Shown here one piece after another: positions 36,378 to 45,369 of a DNA stretch of 64,000 nt. The stretch lies in assembly GCA_033239125.1 (NCBI GenBank), contig BSWB01000004.1, forward strand, positions 120,599,235-120,663,234. Direction: 5' to 3'. Each line of letters begins with the position of its first letter. Within the stretch, counting starts at the first letter, position 1. Source of the stretch: Fagopyrum homotropicum (lineage: Eukaryota > Streptophyta > Magnoliopsida > Caryophyllales > Polygonaceae). The notes under the pieces are model-generated. The model made no database searches, was not told the origin of the DNA, and saw only the letters and a list, made by a program, of their open reading frames with translations. The translations under genes and the position numbers were made by a program.

Positions 36378-37386
36378 TGTAAGAGACTTAGTTTTAGGAG
36401 ATGAGTTGTGCTGAGCCAGGGCTGAGCCGCCCCTGCCCCTCAGGAGGGTCGCCCCTGCGCCTTGCTTGATCCGCCCCTGCGGGTTTGTGCGGCTGCAACC
36501 ACCTTTGTTGACCTCTTGACCTTGCTTTTGGCTAGCTTCTTATATAAGCTTCCCATAGCTTCACATGAGGGGTTTCCTCATCTCTCCAGCTTCTCTCTTC
36601 CTCCTCACGTTCATCTTCTCTTCTCTTCTTCCTTGATCTTCTTTGGTCTCTCCTTGATCTTGTGTGTGAGTTTTTGAGAGTTTGTTTGAGGTTTGAGCTT
36701 GATTGATCATGAGGATGATGCTGAGAGTCTTTGCTAATCTGTTGAGGTTGTGAAGGTGTTGATTGTTCATAGTTGCTGCTTAGGGTTCTACTGAGGTCAG
36801 ATCTCCATCTCCATCTTGCTTCCTTGTTCCTCCTTGCTTCTTTCTTTTTTCTTTAGTTTAGGATCACAAGCTGAGCTTGTATGGATCCTTTCCTGGACAT
36901 TTTGATGTTCATACATGTGTATATATGTATGTGTTATGCTGCTGTGTGATGGAGAAGTGAAGAGAGTCTAGAGAAAGATCGAAGAGAAGTCGGGGCCAAC
37001 CTTCTGCACAGACAGCCGCCCCTGCGCCTGCCTTGAGCCGCACCTGCGCCTGGTGTGTGAGCCGCCCCTGCACCTGCCTTGAGCCGCACCTGCGCCTGGT
37101 GTGTGAGCCGCCCCTGCGCCCTGAACCATCCGCCCCTGCGCCTGACTGGTTGAGCGCCCCTGCGCCCTTTGTTTCCGCTGGTGCGTCCAGGGCATACCTG
37201 GTTGGTATGATTCTTTCTTCCTTTCCTTTAGCCTTGGCTTAGATGATATCTAGGCTAGCTTGGTTAGGATGAGTTATATGTTGGAGATGTGCCTTAGGCA
37301 CTTGTGTTGATGTTAAGGATATGCCTTAGGCATTTGTGAGCATGTTATGATCTTGAGGTTTAGATTGAGGTTGTAGGTTGGTTATG
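36378..37386 (+). mobile_element. Element 2, 5' LTR, first part
   Basis: TGTAAGAGACTTAG at 36378 begins the LTR inside the RNase H of element 1. The preceding GCTAC (36373-36377) is the expected target duplication. The LTR resumes after element T and ends at 44451, about 1.6 kb without the insert. This first part has a C-rich GC motif array (CCGCCCCTGCG and variants) at 36425-36490 and 37015-37170, including a 46 bp tandem duplication from 37031. It does not resemble the U3 of element 3. Confidence 0.75.
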
Positions 37387-39138
37387 TGTTCGCTCCAAAC
37401 GGTGTGTGCAAGCTTTAAATTTATAACCCTAGACTTAAGCTTAAAACAAGGATGCGAACCCGCAGTGTACGGGTCAATCGTAGTAAAAGCAAGAAAATTC
37501 CAGGGGTCGATCACAGGGACTCGGTGAAACAGAGTCAATACGGTGTGCTTATCAATACTAACCACAAGAGCGATTAACACAATCAAAGATGAATAAGAAG
37601 TCAATAAAGCAAACATGCAATTCTAGGGATTAAAGCATCTAGTTGTGGTTCCAACTCAAGATCTATAGATAAGCAGACAAAGCTGAGATTTTTGCGTGGG
37701 GAAGGTGTTTCTAAAGTGGAGTAGATCACCGGGTAAGTCTCACTACACACTAATCCTAAACCGTAACTCCTATTACCGGGTAAGTCTCAAGGAATCAAGA
37801 TAAAGAACTATTACCTCAAACTAACACACCATCTAAGGGAATAGAATCAACCTTTACCGGGTAAGTCTCAGGTTAACTCACGAAGATGGGATGGAAGCAC
37901 ACTCAAACCCCAATAAAGGATAAACCTTTATTACCTACACTTATGATCGTCAATACACAAACTAAGGAATTACCGGGTAAGTCTCATCCTAAGCTTGCTT
38001 TGAACCAGGAAAGGTGTAATAAGAATAGGATTTGGCAAACTCTAACACTTAACTCTCAGTTATGGGTCGGATAAGTCACCTCGGTCAGAAGAATTCCACC
38101 CCGGCCTAGATGTTCATCAACCGAACGAGATGCTTAGGGTTAAGGTTAAAGACTCGAACTTTCAGGATCCTACTGGAATCTAAGACTATTCTATCATTGT
38201 TTTTCCCACAACCTTCAGCCAATCACCCTAGAATCACACAAGGAAATTAGCCACTCATCATCATAATGAAAGTATTAAAATATATGGGAAGAAGGTGAAT
38301 ATTTGAACAAAGAAGAATTTAATGAAAAGACTTCAATAACTGAATCAAATATCACAACAAAGCGTTCCTTGGATAACAATCCAAAAAGACAAGACAACAA
38401 TTGAGGGAGTTGAAGACAATCTTACAAAACCCTTCAATAAAGCTATAAAAGCTATGAACTTCAATCTTCCTTCAACCTTCAAAAAGGTTCTTCAACTCTC
38501 CCAACTTGGAGTAGGCCGCTGCTGCTGTAAACCCTGATCGACGGTATAGCGTGATGTCCAGCTCTAAGCGGATGCCGGAATTATGGGAAATCCGACCCTT
38601 TTTATAGGAAAATAACCCTCCAAAGATAATAAATCTTAGAAAGATATTCTCCCATAAATATAGGTAAAATATATGATTCTGCATATCTCCTTCCTTCCAG
38701 GAGCCAAGCCCAAAATATAAGATCACTTTCCAAATTTAAAAGATCTCAGCCAAGAATAAAATATTCTCGCCGCGTCCTAGGTGTTCGCCTCGGTCGAGTC
38801 GGCGTCTCTGGATCACCTCGGTCGAGATGAATCTCTGGTCAACCGAGGTGAGTCATAACTGAATGTGAAATCTCTCAAAACTGGTCCAAAGTAAATCTTT
38901 AATCCATGGCTATGCTTCCTGGATGTAGCTCTAAATGACTCATGACTCCTTTTGCTCCTTTTTGATGCAAAACGTACCAAATTACCTGCAATTACAACGA
39001 AACTAGGTGTAGACCTCGATTCTCGCAAAGGTAGATGAAATGGTAGTAAAATCACATAATGTACATACAAACATGCAGATTATGAAAGATAAAACGTCCA
39101 AACAAACCCCAAAATATAGACTATAATTCATGCTATCA
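37387..39138 (-). mobile_element. Element T, 3' LTR
   Basis: 1752 bp. Sense strand starts TGATAGCATGAATTATAG and ends GAGCGAACA. Four ACCGGGTAAGTCTC motifs on the plus strand lie at 37728, 37775, 37856 and 37972. CTCGGTCGAG occurs at 38789 and 38817. ORFs inside are duplicated exactly in the other LTR and are not genes. Confidence 0.93.
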
Positions 39139-39177
39139 AAATACCCCATACTTAGCCCTTGCTTGTCCCCAAGCAAG
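39139..39177 (-). promoter_or_regulatory. Element T polypurine tract and stem-loop
   Basis: On the minus strand AAGTATGGGGTATTT (39153-39139) is the PPT. Four bases upstream of it lies a perfect 8 bp stem, CTTGCTTG with CAAGCAAG, and loop GGGA (39177-39158). Confidence 0.85.
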
Positions 39178-40818
39178 TTCCGCATATAGAAGACAAGATA
39201 GAATGGATTATAAGTCAATAAAATCAATGAAAAAGTCTTTCAAAAACATTTTATGGTGTGCAACTATCATAGATCACTCTAAGAGAGTACTTCCTGGAAA
39301 TTAAAAACTCAATATGCTCAAAACATTTTATAAATATAGAAAAGTTGTTCATCTTTGCATAAAATCATAGAATGCATAATAATTCATAATTATCAAAATT
39401 AATCATGTATAATCCAGTTTAAACCACTAAGTCAATCAACAAGCTCAAGGTCTCAAGGGCTTCCCAAAAGAAAGGTCAAGAAACGTGTAGGGTAGGGATG
39501 TATGTAAGGTAATGTGGTGCTAGAATCCGGGAAAAGGATGAACTTCACTTCCACTTTGACTTGCAACATCTTCCACCAATAAGCTTTGCTTATCTCACAC
39601 TTTTTCTTTTTACTTTACTTTTTGGGATGCATGGACAGAGGTGCACAATAACCGAAGCCTAGGAAATCTGCAATCATCAATTTCTCGAGATGCATCAAAC
39701 CCTTGATGCACATACCATGACCCGTTAGGAATATCGCTCAATCCGACTTTGGCAAGACACAAACACCCGGCTATGTGAATGGTGCCGAGTTACTCATCTT
39801 CATGATTGACTTCCCCAAACCTATTATTGCTTTCTAGCACTTTCACTTCCAGCCAACTTCTCAACTTTAACTTCACTTGCTTTCACCACTTCGCTTGCTT
39901 CCAAATTCCCGGATAGGTAAAGGGAGGCAAAATGTATATGAGGGGCTAAACATGATCAAGAAGAAGAAGAGAGAAGAATGAATTGCCTTGGTCTTTCCAG
40001 GAAGAAAGTGAGAGAACTCATACTGCGGTGTCAACCTTCAAATTCAACATAATTTGGATAAAAACAAAGTATTAAACATGCCAATAATTTCAAACAAAGC
40101 ATTTAGCAACTTAAACATATTATAAAACCTTTCAAACATATAAAGGATTCAAAACCAGTCAGTAAACAAGATCTTCACTGAGATCATATCCAGATAAGTA
40201 ACACAAAATCGTTTTCGAAAACTTTCAGTTAACACACCTCGGTCGAGGTGTTCTTGGTTCAACCGAGGTGAAATGCCTCGTTTGGCCAAGACTGACTCGG
40301 TCGAGGTCAAAAATTTTTTTTTTTAAAAACCATTTTTTTCAGTTTCGACGTTTTTCTCAATCAAATAACCTGTATGCATGTATGTAATCTCAGATAAACA
40401 TATAGAAGCGAAAGTGAAGCATAATAAGATCATAAATATCCATCAAAGTAGCATACAATCATCCATAGTCAAATGACATATCCGCATACCCCATACTTGG
40501 GACATACTGTCCCAGTGGGTCAAAATAAGTCTAAGGACAGGATACTCACCGAACATAGCTAAACTGCATGAAGGAGTAAGAAACAGCTCCCAGAAATGAC
40601 CATCTCGGTTGGCGAAGCACATCTCGGTCGAGGTGTTCTGACAGTACCCGAGATGTATCTCAGTAAAGCTCGTTTCCTCAACTTCTCGAAATTTTGTTCT
40701 TCTAGTGTAGCTCCTGAACTGTGATCCTTCCTTTTGGAATACCTGGTTGTTGTCTAGAGGAAAACAAAAACAAAGCAACTATCTAAACTAAACTAGAAAA
40801 GGGAGAAGAAAGCAATAC
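39178..40818 (-). mobile_element. Element T, long 3' UTR
   Basis: No ORF with family resemblance. A 111-codon minus-strand ORF at 40443-40778 is unrecognised. CTCGGTCGAG recurs at 40238, 40296 and 40623. Length and lack of coding are usual for the 3' UTR of Tat-type elements. Confidence 0.6.
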
Positions 40819-40836
40819 CTTGGGTTGCCTCCCAAG
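40819..40836 (-). promoter_or_regulatory. Post-ORF hairpin of element T
   Basis: Sense strand CTTGGG-AGGCAA-CCCAAG, a perfect 6 bp stem 48 nt after the ORF stop. The same GGGAGGCAACCC box follows the gag of element 4 at 58567. Confidence 0.75.
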
Positions 40837-40884
40837 AAGCGCTTGGTTTAAGGTCGCTAGCTGGACCATACGGCATGGGATTAC

Positions 40885-41964
40885 TCAATGCACTTCGAAT
40901 GTCGTGGAGTGCTCATCACATCCGTAAAAATCTTCCAAGAAGGTTCCGGTTCCTAACTTCACCGGAAAATGGTAAGATCTCCCACGTACAAGCTTGTACG
41001 GTTTGATTCTCACCGGAATTCGTCTAGACTTCCTACACTTCACTGGGACATAATCTAGCCTTGCGTCCCATCCTTTCCTGGATCGAGAAAATAGTTTCTC
41101 GAGAATCATAGCAGCTTCCCCATCTATAGCTTGGGGATGGTACAGGGTCCTGAGCATGCGAGGGACCCCATACTTGAACAAATAACACTTCGTTGCCTTA
41201 GCGGTGTAGTGCTTGTTAACTTCACTCCTTATAATCCAAGGAGCATCTTCCTCCAACAATTTCAAGAGAGGTTTCATCTTGATCTTAGGAGGTTCTTTCG
41301 GAAGAGACCTCCAACTCTCCGGTGCCTTCCTGAAAAATCTAGAAATAATAATAGGGAATTCAAATGAAGTAGGAGAATGTACCTTGCAAAGTTCTCCAAA
41401 GCTTGAGACAAGTTTCGTGTTGGGTTGATAATCCACCCACGAAATCTCTCTCAGTTCTGCTGGTCTTTCTTCCACCTTGACCACAATCTCAATAATTTGG
41501 CCAAGGTTCGCCGCATCTTGCAGTTCTACAAATTCTTCTTCCATCTCGGTCGAGATCTCCTCCACCTCGGCCGAGGTCTCGGCAGTTGGATCGAGATCTT
41601 CCACATCCTCCGCTTCCACAGAAGCTTCAGGAAAAACTTCCGGTTTGACCAAAGGAATGCTTGGAACGTGCAACACTTCCTTATGCTCCTCTTTCGGCTT
41701 AGCATAGGATAGGGTGCTTTCCTTGAGCTCCTCCACCTTCTTCATCAACTTCTCCAATCTTGATTCGAGAGAGTCTTCAAAAGGTTGCTCATAAATGTTT
41801 TTAGGGACATTCTTCTCATCCCATATCGCAAGTTCACGCTGAATGACCTCTTCTCTTTCCCATTCATTGCTGAACCAATAGAAGGAGTACTTCTCCTCCA
41901 AGTATTCATAATGGTCCGCCCTAGCACTTTGCCTTGCTATCCAGGCTGGATCAAATGTAGTCAT
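40885..41964 (-). CDS. Element T ORF, 359 aa, intact, with integrase-like C-terminus
   Basis: An uninterrupted ORF starting about 125 bases from the 5' LTR, where gag normally sits. The N-terminal 100 residues are charged and probably helical (EEKYSFYWFSNEWEREEV, then a Glu/Lys-rich stretch). Residues 110-170 are very acidic. Residues 224-235 (EPPKIKMKPLLK) faintly recall the start of Athila/Tat RT. Residues 264-337 keep the order of the Athila/Tat integrase C-terminal half: YGVPR, TLYHPQ (274-278), ILEK (287), SRKGWDARLD, PYKLVRG (322), HFPVKL (332). The catalytic DDE core is absent. It looks like a fusion of leftover gag/pol pieces that stays open. I do not know whether it is translated or what it does. 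Confidence 0.7.
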   Translation of the reverse strand: MTTFDPAWIARQSARADHYEYLEEKYSFYWFSNEWEREEVIQRELAIWDEKNVPKNIYEQPFEDSLESRLEKLMKKVEELKESTLSYAKPKEEHKEVLHVPSIPLVKPEVFPEASVEAEDVEDLDPTAETSAEVEEISTEMEEEFVELQDAANLGQIIEIVVKVEERPAELREISWVDYQPNTKLVSSFGELCKVHSPTSFEFPIIISRFFRKAPESWRSLPKEPPKIKMKPLLKLLEEDAPWIIRSEVNKHYTAKATKCYLFKYGVPRMLRTLYHPQAIDGEAAMILEKLFSRSRKGWDARLDYVPVKCRKSRRIPVRIKPYKLVRGRSYHFPVKLGTGTFLEDFYGCDEHSTTFEVH

Positions 41965-42063
41965 CGGAAATCCTGAAAACTACAAAACTCATAGAAAGAG
42001 TAGTTAGTAGCAACAGGGGCAAGTGCCCCAAAAGCAAACCGCAACCGGCTCGGTCTAGACCAA

Positions 42064-42083
42064 GTCCCCGGCAACGGCGCCAA
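42064..42083 (-). other. Element T primer-binding site (tRNA-Asp type)
   Basis: The minus strand reads TGGCGCCGTTGCCGGGG, complementary to the 3' end of tRNA-Asp, five bases inside the LTR at 42089. Confidence 0.88.
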
Positions 42084-42088
42084 AAACT

Positions 42089-43841
42089 TGTTCGCTCCAA
42101 ACGGTGTGTGCAAGCTTTAAATTTATAACCCTAGACTTAAGCTTAAAACAAGGATGCGAACCCGCAGTGTACGGGTCAATCGTAGTAAAAGCAAGAAAAT
42201 TCCAGGGGTCGATCACAGGGACTCGGTGAAACAGAGTCAATACGGTGTGCTTATCAATACTAACCACAAGAGCGATTAACACAATCAAAGATGAATAAGA
42301 AGTCAATAAAGCAAACATGCAATTCTAGGGATTAAAGCATCTAGTTGTGGTTCCAACTCAAGATCTATAGATAAGCGGACAAAGCTGAGATTTTTGCGTG
42401 GGGAAGGTGTTTCTAAAGTGGAGTAGATCACCGGGTAAGTCTCACTACACACTAATCCTAAACCGTAACTCCTATTACCGGGTAAGTCTCAAGGAATCAA
42501 GATAAAGAACTATTACCTCAAACTAACACACCATCTAAGGGAATAGAATCAACCTTTACCGGGTAAGTCTCAGGTTAACTCACGAAGATGGGATGGAAGC
42601 ACACTCAAACCCCAATAAAGGATAAACCTTTATTACCTACACTTATGATCGTCAATACACAAACTAAGGAATTACCGGGTAAGTCTCATCCTAAGCTTGC
42701 TTTGAACCAGGAAAGGTGTAATAAGAATAGGATTTGGCAAACTCTAACACTTAACTCTCAGTTATGGGTCGGATAAGTCACCTCGGTCAGAAGAATTCCA
42801 CCCCGGCCTAGATGTTCATCAACCGAACGAGATGCTTAGGGTTAAGGTTAAAGACTCGAACTTTCAGGATCCTACTGGAATCTAAGACTATTCTATCATT
42901 GTTTTTCCCACAACCTTCAGCCAATCACCCTAGAATCACACAAGGAAATTAGCCACTCATCATCATAATGAAAGTATTAAAATATATGGGAAGAAGGTGA
43001 ATATTTGAACAAAGAAGAATTTAATGAAAAGACTTCAATAACTGAATCAAATATCACAACAAAGCGTTCCTTGGATAACAATCCAAAAAGACAAGACAAC
43101 AATTGAGGGAGTTGAAGACAATCTTACAAAACCCTTCAATAAAGCTATAAAAGCTATGAACTTCAATCTTCCTTCAACCTTCAAAAAGGTTCTTCAACTC
43201 TCCCAACTTGGAGTAGGCCGCTGCTGCTGTAAACCCTGATCGACGGTATAGCGTGATGTCCAGCTCTAAGCGGATGCCGGAATTATGGGAAATCCGACCC
43301 TTTTTATAGGAAAATAACCCTCCAAAGATAATAAATCTTAGAAAGATATTCTCCCATAAATATAGGTAAAATATATGATTCTGCATATCTCCTTCCTTCC
43401 AGGAGCCAAGCCCAAAAGTATAAGATCACTTTCCAAATTTAAAAGATCTCAGCCAAGAATAAAATATTCTCGCCGCGTCCTAGGTGTTCGCCTCGGTCGA
43501 GTCGGCGTCTCTGGATCACCTCGGTCGAGATGAATCTCTGGTCAACCGAGGTGAGTCATAACTGAATGTGAAATCTCTCAAAACTGGTCCAAAGTAAATC
43601 TTTAATCCATGGCTATGCTTCCTGGATGTAGCTCTAAATGACTCATGACTCCTTTTGCTCCTTTTTGATGCAAAACGTACCAAATTACCTGCAATTACAA
43701 CGAAACTAGGTGTAGACCTCGATTCTCGCAAAGGTAGATGAAATGGTAGTAAAATCACATAATGTACATACAAACATGCAGATTATGAAAGATAAAACGT
43801 CCAAACAAACCCCAAAATATAGACTATAATTCATGCTATCA
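42089..43841 (-). mobile_element. Element T, 5' LTR
   Basis: 1753 bp, nearly identical to 37387-39138. It ends exactly at the TTATG target duplication and contains the same four GTAAGTCTC motifs (42430, 42477, 42558, 42674). Confidence 0.93.
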
Positions 43842-43846
43842 TTATG

Positions 43847-44451
43847 GTTATGGAGACGAGTCTCCTAACCCTTGTAGTATGTGATGTTGTGTGCCTTGTT
43901 ATTGCAGGCATTGATTACTTCCCCAAGGGGAAGCTGTGATGTAGTATTGGATACGAGTATTACAGGTAAGTCCATAGGACTTACTTAGCGTTTAATTATG
44001 GATTTGTGTGATTGTAATGGAATAACGAAATTGAAAGATAATAAATGAATGTGTGTGGCATTGCATGTATGAGATGTTGATGTGTGTTTGTGCTATTACG
44101 TTGGATGGGAAAGCTTCTGTAGCTAACGGTGTATACCGTGTTGTAGATGATCTGCAGGTTAGGAAGACTGCAGAGTTAGCCAGATGGTGTGACCAGCCGA
44201 GGACTTTTGTACATTAGGATGCGTGGGATATGGGATCTTTTGTATCAGATGTTTATGGTTGATGTTTTGTACTCGGCTTTGTGTTTGTAAACCCTTTTGA
44301 TGTATTATATACAGCTTTTATGTATTTGGTTTTAATCTACCTGTGCCTTGTTGTAAGATCTAGTGAACTTGTTGTCAAACTAGGGTCAGGATCCATTGTG
44401 AGATCCTATCCCAATGTGACACTTTGAGTCCCGTGGATTTAGGGTGTTACA
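43847..44451 (+). mobile_element. Element 2, 5' LTR, second part (R-U5 side)
   Basis: Resumes the LTR after the target duplication and ends TAGGGTGTTACA at 44451. It aligns with the corresponding part of element 3 LTRs. A perfect hairpin GTAAGTCC-ATA-GGACTTAC at 43966-43984 follows CAG, so the left arm is a consensus splice donor. Confidence 0.8.
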
Positions 44452-44454
44452 GAG

Positions 44455-44473
44455 TTGGTATGAGAACCTTAGG
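44455..44473 (+). other. Element 2 primer-binding site (degraded)
   Basis: TTGGTATGAGAACCTTAGG, a mutated initiator tRNA-Met PBS three bases inside the LTR. Confidence 0.75.
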
Positions 44474-44671
44474 TTGACAACAATGGCACTTGCTATCTGT
44501 AATAAAGGTAGAGTGGATAACTTTTATAAAAGTTTTTGGTTTTAAAGCGAGTACAGATGTTTTGGGATAGTATGTACAGAAGCCGTCACCAATGTGAGGA
44601 TCTCGACAGTATAGATATATAGATATAGATATCTTCTATGTGCTGATGTGTATGCATGTACTATTAAGTAT

Positions 44672-44692
44672 TATATATATATATATATATAT
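44672..44692 (+). repeat. (TA)n microsatellite in the leader of element 2
   Basis: A plain AT dinucleotide run just before gag. A longer run lies in the same position of element 3 (52246-52272). Confidence 0.8.
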
Positions 44693-44746
44693 CTATACAT
44701 ATGGCCTATATATAGCCTTATAAGATTAGGCGCGTATATTCTACAT

Positions 44747-45369
44747 ATGGCTCAGACTAGAGCAGTATCTGTAGTGGGACGAGGTAGGGATAAACCCCCT
44801 CTTCCTCCAATAGCGCTAAGTCAGGGACCAGTTTCCGCTGTTGTTCCACCGATGGCAGAAGACGAGTTTATAGAGGCTGATCATGTCTCCATGAGTAGAT
44901 CCGAGTTTCAAGAAGACATGCGCCAAGTATACGAGGCTGTAATAGCGGGTAGACCTACACCGGATCTACCAACATCTGTGGGATCAACTAAAGTTTCCAG
45001 ATCAAAGAAGAAACAACGGGTTGAATCAGTGAAATATGAAGTAGGGCTTCCAGGTGGTAAACAGAGTCCGGCTTGTGGACGTTTGAGTAGTTTCCGCTCT
45101 ACACGGACTTCTGGTGAGAGGAGAACTTGTTACAATTGTGGGAAGTCTGGACATATACGACCATAGTGTCAAAGATCGCTACTGACTTGCTTTAGTTGTG
45201 GTAGACAAGGTCATAGAGTTGCCTTCTGTAGGCAAGGTAGAGTTACATCACGACAAGGTTCCTCTTCTACCAGTATGACGGGAGATGGTCAGAGGACACT
45301 TCAACAACAGACACAGGGACAACCGAGAGTTCCAGATTGTCAGTCTACTCAGGGATCCGTTCCCGGACC
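44747..45369 (+). pseudogene. Element 2 gag, first part
   Basis: The ATG at 44747 opens MAQTRAVSVVGRGRDK and aligns with the gag of element 3 (52136 leftward). It has zinc knuckles CYNCGKSGHIRP-stop-C and CFSCGRQGHRVAFC. A TAG at 45164 sits where element 3 has CAG. Gag is then interrupted by element 3 and resumes at 54593. Compared with usual Ty3 gag the capsid region is short. Confidence 0.8.

Larger units (their letters stand above)
37387..43841 (-). mobile_element. Element T: complete young non-autonomous Tat/Athila-type LTR retrotransposon
   Basis: 6455 bp, minus strand, flanked by TTATG on both sides (37382-37386 and 43842-43846). The LTRs differ by eye at only two places: one A/G (near 37674) and one single-base indel (near 38717). 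The internal region is about 2950 bp. It has a tRNA-Asp PBS, one ORF at the gag position, a long 3' UTR and a PPT. No RT or integrase core is present, so it must use enzymes in trans. Confidence 0.93.

Noticed and set aside
37886..38074. ORF repeated exactly at 42588-42776
   Set aside because: The two LTRs of element T, not a duplicated gene.
40443..40778. 111-codon minus-strand ORF in the T 3' UTR
   Set aside because: No family resemblance and it lies after the PBS-proximal ORF in a region usually non-coding. Not supported as a gene.
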